Below, piece by piece: positions 34,272-41,068 of a stretch of 41,068 nt of DNA; the stretch's first letter is position 1; the number at the start of each line of letters is the position of its first letter. The stretch is from CALODL01 sp942492115. GTDB taxonomy: Bacteria; Planctomycetota; Phycisphaerae; UBA1845; CAIVHJ01. The DNA is taken from positions 1-41,068 of the forward strand of contig CALODL010000026.1 of the NCBI GenBank assembly GCA_942492115.1, given 5' to 3'. The notes beneath the pieces were generated by a model, which had not been told where the DNA came from, did not search any database, and worked only from the letters and a program-made list of their open reading frames with translations. A program made the position numbers and the translations under genes.

Positions 34272-35392
34272 GTGCTCATAGGTGTGCCCAAGGGAGTGGA
34301 AGTACATGAATACCGTGTGGGTCCACTGACCGCGAATTAATGAAGGAAATGTCCCGTCAAGGCAGCAAGGTCATCGTTGAAACCCATGCCGGCGACGGCT
34401 GTGGCTTCACCGACGATACTACCGCGAAGCCGGTGCAGAAGTCCTCGAGGGCACGGCGGCGGTGTGGGACCAGGCCGAAATGATCATCAAGATCAAGGAG
34501 CCACAGCCCGCCGAAGTGGCCATGATCCAGACCTGGCCAGGTGATCTTCACATACTTCCCGGTTGCGGCCGACCGCGTCCTCACCGAGGCGTTTTGCAAT
34601 CGGGGGTGTGGCTGTCGCATATGAAACGATTACCGACAAGCATGGCCGCTTACCAGTGCCGGCACCGCTGACCGATGTGAGCGAGGAAGATGAGCATCAG
34701 GGAGGGTGCGAAGTTCCTGGAGAAACCCATGATGAGCCGCGGTATCCCCCTGGGCGGTATCACGGGTATTCCAGAACCGGCCGAGATCCTGATTCTTGGT
34801 GGCGGCGTGGTTGGCACCAACGCAACCGGGGTGGCTGCAGGGCTCGAAGACACGTATGGGCATCATGGACATCAACATTGATCGGCTGCGTTATCTCGAT
34901 GATGTGATGCCCGCGAACGTCCATGCGATCTATAGTGATGCCTTCAACATCCGCCGTTACCTCCGTTGCCGGCGATCTCGTAGTCGGCGCGTTATCATGC
35001 GAGAGAGCAGAAGTGTCCGATGCTCGTCTCACGAGCGTATCGGCGATTTGATGAAACCGGGGGCGCTGATCATCGACGTCGGCGTCGATCGCGGTGGCTG
35101 TTGCGAGACGACAAGACCTACGACCCATGAACCAGCCGACATACATCGTGGATGGCATCCTGCACTACTATGCCATCAATATACCGGGAGCAGTCGCTGG
35201 GACCTCGACCAGAGCCGCATACAAATGCCATTGCTCCGCTATGCGTTGAGGCAGGCCCGTCCGGGGCTCATCGAGGCCTCGCGGCAGAATCCGGGAATCG
35301 CCCTGGGAGTCAACATGGCCGAAGGACGCGTCAGCAATGAGGCCGTTGCCGATTCGTCCAACGGTTTCACCCGCGAGCCACTGACGCTGTAA
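34272..35392 (+). pseudogene. ald: Alanine dehydrogenase, multiply frameshifted
   Basis: The gene for the NAD-dependent interconversion of alanine and pyruvate plus ammonia, broken into several frames. It starts with GTG at 34272 after CAGGAGTG and opens VLIGVPKGVEVHEYRVG, then meets an in-frame TAA at 34338-34340. Downstream pieces are GAEVLEGTAAVWDQAEMIIKI, AVAYETITDKHGRLP, MSIREGAKFLEKPMM, ILILGGGVVGTN (NAD site near 34798), MDINIDRLRYLDDVMPANVH, ALIIDVGVDRGGCCETTRPT and GVNMAEGRVSNEAVA. Where the catalytic His normally sits (TYFHFAAD) the best frame reads TYFPVAAD. Protein conservation between breaks is high, favouring few recent errors over long decay. Length would be normal (~370 residues) if the indels were corrected. 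Confidence 0.8.
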
Positions 35393-35407
35393 CGCCAGGG
35401 AGACACC

Positions 35408-36813
35408 ATGAAAGAGCTTTTCGTTATTGCAATCGTGATCGGAGTCTTCTGCCTGCTGTGGATGCAGATCCGTTCCGGCAACCGCATGCAGATGAGCTTC
35501 CTCGTCGGCGAAACCCGCGCGCTGGCGCGGCGGTGACCTGATCATTCCAATCGAAGCCACCGGCACGGTCGAATACGGAGATGCGCATCGAGATCTCGTC
35601 CGAGGCCGGTGATGCGCTGCGTGGTGCGCACGCCGTTCGAAGTCGGTGACGCGGTGATTCCCGGTGATCTGCTCGTCGAATTGGATCCGGAGGATGAACA
35701 GCAGAGCTGTGGACCGGGCGACCCAGGCTGCCGACCGGGCGCGGATCAATCGCAGCCAGGCCATCGCCGTCGTCACGCAGCGACGCCAGGACATCCCGCG
35801 CTCGAGGGCCTGTTCGAAGCCAGCAATGCCGATCTCGAATATCCCCGTTGGCGGCACTCGCGGAAATGGGAAGAGATCAGCAAGACCGGGACGGCTACGC
35901 ACCAGGACGAAGTCCTGCAGATTCGATCCAATGCCACCAGGTCGGAAGCCTGGAACGACCAGTTGCAGGCCCAACAAGTGCCGACCCTCCAGAGCGCGGC
36001 ACTGGCCGGGCTACGACGTCGAACAGGGCGAACTGGCCCTCAAGCAAGCGGAGACCGACCTCGGCGATTTCCAGGAGCGACTCAGTGAGACGGGTATCAT
36101 CGCCCCCAGCGATGGCATGCTGCTGACCATGATGGTCAAGAAGGGCTCGGTCATCGCCAGCGCGAGTACGTCATTCACCGGAGGGGACTCCGCTGGCCCT
36201 ACTTGCTGATGTCACCGAACTCTATATTCCAACGCCCCCTCGTCGGTGAAGCCGACATCGGCCGTGTCTATGACATCGCACCATGCTCGACGCCCGACCG
36301 GGGCAGGCCAGCGTGAACACCCCGGACGCTGGATCCCTCGCAGACCAGGACATCCCCGATCTCGCCGGCACTCCGGTCAAGATTACGGTCGAGGCCTACC
36401 CTGAAGAGTCCTTTGGAAAGCATTATCGAGCTGATTGAACCCGAGTCCAACCGCAACCCGGGGGAGATCGTCGTCAGCTACGCCAGTCCGTATCCGACTG
36501 ACATCGGCCGATGTCGGCGGGGTGAAACATCGGCGTGCAGGCTGCCGTGGAGTTCCTGTGCGAGTCGGTCAGCGATGCTGTACTGGTGCCCAACGAGGCG
36601 GTCCGCATGAGGCTGGCATCCAGGCGTCTACGACCAGTCGGTCCCAGGTTCAACCCGGCAAGAAGGTACCCAAGGTGCCCATTCAAAGCCGGGCTCGACA
36701 ATGGCATGTACTCAGATGCTCGACCTGGCCGAAGGTGACGGAGTCTCACCGCGAGCTGCCGAAGAACTCACGAGAGCAAAGTCGTTAAAGGCGATGACCC
36801 ACCCAATGATTGA
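35408..36813 (+). pseudogene. MacA/HlyD-type periplasmic efflux adaptor, multiply frameshifted
   Basis: Starts with ATG at 35408 (AGGGAG upstream) and a membrane anchor, ELFVIAIVIGVFCLLWMQI. Fragments then follow in several frames: EATGTVEYG, VGDAVIPGDLLVELDPEDE (lipoyl/barrel-sandwich half), a coiled-coil stretch, YDVEQGELALKQAETDLGDFQERL, ETGIIAPSDGMLLTMMVKKGSVI (second lipoyl half), ALLADVTELYI-like beta barrel, LVGEADIGRV, AVEFLCESVSDAVLVPNEAVRM, and the end ESKVVKGDDPPND with stop at 36811. This is the periplasmic adaptor of an ABC-type tripartite exporter; its end overlaps the MacB-like ATPase start. At least five frame changes are needed. The substrate is unknown. Confidence 0.7.
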
Positions 36814-37523
36814 ACTGCGTGATCTGAAAGTACTGCAGATGGGTGATACCGAAGTCCGCACTCGACGGGTGGATGTGGATATCCAGGCGGGCGAATTCCT
36901 CGCGTCTGAGCCCATCGAGCGGCAACGAGATGCACCATGATGCACCTGCTGGGCTGCCTCGACCGTCCCAGTCAGGGCAGCTGCGAGCTGGTGGGTGAGG
37001 AGGTGTCCTCGCTCAGCCGCAATCGCCTCGCGACCCTGCGCAATCGCACCCTGGGGTTCGTGTTCCAGAGCTTCAACCTACTGGCGCGGACGAGCGCACT
37101 GGAGAACGTGGAGCTGCCACTGATGTACGCGGGCGTTGCCGCCAACGAGCGACACCAGCGTGCCAGCGCCGCGCTCACCAAGGTCGGCCTCGGCGATCGC
37201 ATGGGGCATCATCCCAGTCAGCTGTCAGGTGGACAGCAGCAGCGAGTCGCGATCGCGCGGGCCCTCGTGGGCGATCCGCACATCATCCTCGCGGACGAGC
37301 CGACCGGAAATCTGGACTCGGCCACCAGTCTCGAGATCATGGCCCTGTTCCAGGAGCTCAGCAGCCTCGGTATCACCATTCTGCTCGTGACCCACGAGCC
37401 GGATATCGCCGAGTTCGCCTCGCGTGTGCTCGTCGTCAAGGACGGCCGCATTCAGACCGATCGGCGTCAGCGGCCCGCCGACGCACGGGCCGCCGCGGAC
37501 GCCGCAGACAAGGAGCTCGCATC

Positions 37524-37527
<4 letters not shown>
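36806..37527 (+). pseudogene. MacB/LolD-type ABC transporter ATPase, frameshifted at Walker A
   Basis: ATG at 36806 begins MIELRDLKVLQMGDTEV, the normal start of this family. Around 36900-36937 the frame breaks exactly where the Walker A P-loop (usually GPSGSGKST) should be; the DNA there resembles the expected codons but with insertions, and no frame gives a complete P-loop. From 36937 the protein is clean: MMHLLGCLDRP, FVFQSFNLL (Q-loop), LSGGQQQRVAIARAL (signature), IILADEPTGNLD (Walker B) and VTHEPDIAEFA (H-loop). It overlaps the permease by ATGA. It would power export with the adjacent permease and adaptor. If the break is genuine the ATPase would be dead. Confidence 0.75.
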
Positions 37528-38758
<1,231 letters not shown>

Positions 38759-39305
38759 TGCATGATCGAAGGGCTCCATGGCGGGTCGCGGTATTTCTCC
38801 CTTGCTGCGCTCGCTCCGCTGACGGGGGCCTGGCGGCCGGGCGGCATAGGTCGCTCGCTCCGTCATGAGAAGCACCGACTCCCTACTGGCCGTGCGCGCG
38901 TGCTCGTCCTGGCACTTCGTCCTGTACAGCGTCTACTCGGCCTGTTCTGCAGTCGCAGGACGCCTCGAGACTGGTGGTCAGGACCGCGGTGTACCAGATG
39001 CTGCATGCACAGTCGTGCCCTCTTCAGTCAGAACTCCCACCCAGTAGATCGCGAGGCGTGATGCGGCCCAGTCAGGCACCCACCGATCCATGGCACCGCT
39101 GGCATACGGGCGGATGACGCCGGGAACCGGGACAAGCCTTACCAGCCCGTTGAAAAAAGTCAGACGAGCCCAGAACAAGCCCCCCGCGGTCCATCTCGGC
39201 CCGGCCGAAACTCAACGATTCTCCCGGAATCGCCTGCATTCCGTCCGAACCGACCTGAACCACGGGGGCATCATTCTGAGCACGAGCACTTTGTCAACGG
39301 ACTGT
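38759..39305. other. Non-coding gap with R2 and no recognised gene
   Basis: About 550 bases between the permease and the sulfatase remnant. The first half is repeat R2. In 38990-39305 the minus strand has open frames with protein-like segments (GLFWARLTFFNG, IRPYASGAMDRW) that I cannot match to any family. No sulfatase N-terminal half, with its CxPxR motif, is visible here. A sequence junction or misassembly somewhere in this gap is possible. Confidence 0.4.
38771..38989 (+). repeat. Dispersed repeat R2
   Basis: Diverged second copy of R1, in the same orientation and also immediately after a gene end. Strongest identity is GGTCGCTCGCTCCGTCA (38851-38867 region) and CTACTCGGCC (38933-38942). 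It encodes nothing recognisable. Confidence 0.6.
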
Positions 39306-40149
39306 TACGGCAATGATTACTTCACGGGCTCCGGCGAGACCACGACCGAGAACACCGAGGAGATGACTCCGGTGAGTCATCATGGATCGCGTCCTGCCCT
39401 TCATCGGGAAGGCGGCGAAGGACGAGCGCCCCTTCTTCGCGGCCATCTGGTTCCACACCCCGCACTCCCCCGTGGTGGGAGGCCCGGAATACCTGAGGCG
39501 CTACGAGGATCAACCCGAACCCGCGCGACATTACTACGCCTGCCTGACCGCCATGGACGAGCAGATCGGTCGCCTGCGAGCGGAGCTCGACCGCCTGGGC
39601 CAGGCCGAGAACACCATGCTGTGGTTCTGCTCGGACAACGGACCGGCTCGCCAGGGCTCCCCCCGACACGTCGGTTCGAACGGAGGACTGAGTGGCTACA
39701 AGCTCTCGATCCGCGAGGGGGGAATTCGCGTGCCCGGGCTCCTCGTGTGGCCGTCCGGGATCCCGACTCCTCGCCGGATCGATGCCCCCTGCTTCACCTC
39801 GGATTACTTCCCCACCATCCTCGACGCCCTCGGCATCTCCCTGCCCACCGATCGCATCTACGACGGCGTGAGTCTACTTCCCCTCCTGCGCGGCGAGAGA
39901 ACGAATCGAGACCGGGCCCTGGGTTTCCTGAACAGGGAGGGCCGGGAAGCCGCCTGGATGGAGGACCGCTACAAGCTGATCGTCACCCCGAAGGAGACGA
40001 TGCTCTTCGACATTCCAGCCGACCCGGCCGAGAAGAACGATCTGTCGACCACTCACCCCGAGCTGGTCACTCGCCTTCGCAGCGACCTCGAGCGCTGGAA
40101 GGCCGGAGTACTCTCCGAGCTGAAAGTCGCCGAAGCCTCGGGCGAGTGA
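39306..40149 (+). pseudogene. Sulfatase, C-terminal portion only, with one frameshift
   Basis: The C-terminal ~280 residues of a type I sulfatase. It begins YGNDYFTGSGETTTEN, matching the mid-protein segment of this family, then changes frame near 39365-39380 and continues VIMDRVLPFI to the stop at 40149. Visible active-site parts are WFHTPHSPV and the metal-binding SDNGP; SGYKLSIREGGIRVPGLLVWP and SDYFPTILDALGI are family-typical. The N-terminal half, with the formylglycine CxPxR motif and the first metal Asp pair, is absent. It cannot be an active sulfatase as it stands. It could be a remnant, or the result of a misjoined assembly. Confidence 0.75.
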
Positions 40150-40168
40150 AGGCCCGTGTTTTTCACCG

Positions 40169-40196
40169 CTGACGGAGAAATAGTTCCCCCCGTCAG
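40169..40196 (+). terminator. Hairpin after the sulfatase remnant
   Basis: CTGACGG and CCGTCAG form a 7-base stem with a 14-base loop, 20 bases after the stop. No T-run follows, so this is only a possible terminator. Confidence 0.3.
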
Positions 40197-40398
40197 CCCG
40201 GCGCCCAGCCCGGTGAAGAACGGCGACGCTCGCAAGTCCAGCTCGGCCCCCCTCATCGGAAATCCCCCTCGTTCCGGCTCGATTTGGCCCGGAAATCGCT
40301 GTAGTTCCAGTACGTCACTGGCCACTCGCACCCGGCACTCCGGGCTGCGCTTCGCACACAGCACGAGAGGGTTCCGAGAATCGAAAGGAGGTCGCGCC

Positions 40399-40746
40399 AT
40401 GGCAAGTCGAGCCGCAACCCGAAAGAGTCTGGAAGAGCGCCTCTCTCAGATCGAGCGACGCATCGAGAAGATCGACCGCAGCCGTCGCCGCGAGACCAAC
40501 GCCCTCAGTGAGAACTGGACCGAACAGGTCAACGTGCGCCAGAACGACGAGATCCTCGATGGACTGAACGAGGAAGAGCTCGCTCAGGCCGAGGCCATCC
40601 GGGAAGCCCTGTGCCGCATGGACGAGGGCACCTACGGGATCTGCTCGGACTGCGAGGGCAAGATCGCCCCCGCGCGCCTGCGGGCGCTGCCTCACGCGAG
40701 TCTCTGCATCTCCTGTGCGGAGAAGCGGGAAGCCAGCCTGGCCTGA
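40399..40746 (+). CDS. DksA/TraR-family zinc-finger protein
   Basis: A 115-residue protein with an N-terminal helical coiled-coil segment (SLEERLSQIERRIEKIDRSR) and a C-terminal C4 zinc finger, CSDC...CISC, with the family spacing. The preceding LCRMDEGTYGIC and the IAPARLRALPHASLC segment are diagnostic. Such proteins bind RNA polymerase through the secondary channel and tune transcription, often with ppGpp. The tip acidic pair of E. coli DksA is not obvious here (the tip reads NEEELAQAEAI-like further on). A strong AAAGGAGG site lies eight bases before the ATG. Intact, unlike the genes to the left. Confident family call; target promoters unknown. Confidence 0.9.
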   Translation: MASRAATRKSLEERLSQIERRIEKIDRSRRRETNALSENWTEQVNVRQNDEILDGLNEEELAQAEAIREALCRMDEGTYGICSDCEGKIAPARLRALPHASLCISCAEKREASLA

Positions 40747-40927
40747 CCGGCTCTGGATCCCTGCCCCCTGAAGCCCTCGCAAGGATCAAGTCCGCTTGCC
40801 ATCGTGAAATCGTCGGCTGCGGCGAGACTTCGGGCCTGTTCACGAGTCCCGAGCAGAGTAGAATGCGCCCGGGTCGCGGCTCCTTCCGGTCCGCGCCCCG
40901 GGCACATTCACACCGGGCTCCATCCCC

Positions 40928-41068
40928 ATGCCAGATCTCCCTTCCTTTCCCTACCATCGAGATCCTCTCGCGTCGGGCTCCCTGAGGGGTTCCACGGAAC
41001 CTTGCCAGTGCTGCGGGCGGACTCGCGGGATCCTCTACGATGGCGTGGTGTACAGCCGCGAGGAAATC
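40928..41068 (+). CDS. CbrC (UPF0167) family protein, N-terminal part (3' end outside window)
   Basis: Forty-seven codons are visible from ATG 40928 to the window end. The start, LPSFPYHRDPLASGSL, followed by CQCCGRTRGILYDGVVYS, matches the UPF0167/CbrC pattern, in which the clustered cysteines probably bind a metal. In E. coli CbrC is linked to colicin E2 tolerance; the general role is unknown. No strong ribosome-binding site is visible upstream. The remainder lies beyond the window. Confidence 0.75.
   Translation, partial: MPDLPSFPYHRDPLASGSLRGSTEPCQCCGRTRGILYDGVVYSREEI

Noticed and set aside
39072..39263. Minus-strand open frames with protein-like segments
   Set aside because: No family match, no start signals, and two overlapping frames compete; noted only in the gap description.

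Overview
The window is GC-rich bacterial chromosome from a Gram-negative organism. Lipoprotein and AsmA-type envelope genes, a late menaquinone gene set of the futalosine type (UbiA/UbiD/UbiX/UbiE-like), a sulfatase remnant and several small proteins of planctomycete character suggest Planctomycetota or a near relative. That placement is inference; no rRNA, tRNA or other marker gene lies in the window.

Left part (1-7690, + strand): a tightly packed operon that looks like arsenosugar biosynthesis. It holds the C-terminal part of the radical SAM enzyme ArsS (cut by the window edge), one polypeptide fusing three glycosyltransferase-type modules (GT2, TIGR04282, TIGR04283), the arsenite methyltransferase ArsM, a membrane-anchored DUF547 protein, and a membrane flavoprotein/4Fe-4S protein. 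A lipoprotein subtilase (7835-10000), a DUF423 membrane protein (minus strand) and a small basic protein with a good extended -10 promoter follow.

Middle (11108-23137, minus strand): a large envelope and quinone block. In transcription order it reads AsmA-like protein, UbiD-type decarboxylase, UbiE/MenG methyltransferase, a membrane protein with a repeat-rich soluble half, UbiX flavin prenyltransferase, UbiA/MqnP-type prenyltransferase, a GT-C-like membrane glycosyltransferase and an alpha/beta hydrolase. UbiX would make the prenylated FMN that UbiD needs; UbiA, UbiD and UbiE would carry out late menaquinone steps.

Right of centre (23234-29334, + strand): a small conserved-looking protein, a GalE-like epimerase whose catalytic Tyr is Phe, and a cell-elongation operon mreD-mrdA(PBP2)-rodA translationally coupled to a degenerate metallo-beta-lactamase-fold protein. 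It is followed by about 730 bp of non-coding DNA (29386-30114) built from eight copies of a 42-44 bp hairpin unit. Three copies carry an extra block of about 127-130 bp, and this is the most unusual structure in the window. A bifunctional-nuclease (DUF151) gene lies beyond it.

From about 31.0 kb rightwards almost every gene is interrupted by single-base frameshifts: a TPR/aspartyl protease, a sigma-54 response regulator, alanine dehydrogenase, a MacA-like adaptor, a MacB-like ATPase and permease, and a sulfatase lacking its N-terminal half. The broken proteins remain well conserved between the shifts, which fits sequencing or assembly error at least as well as recent decay. Two diverged copies of a ~210 bp repeat (32304-32513, 38771-38989) bracket the block from the regulator to the permease. 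The last 700 bases return to intact genes: a DksA/TraR zinc-finger protein and the start of a CbrC (UPF0167) protein.
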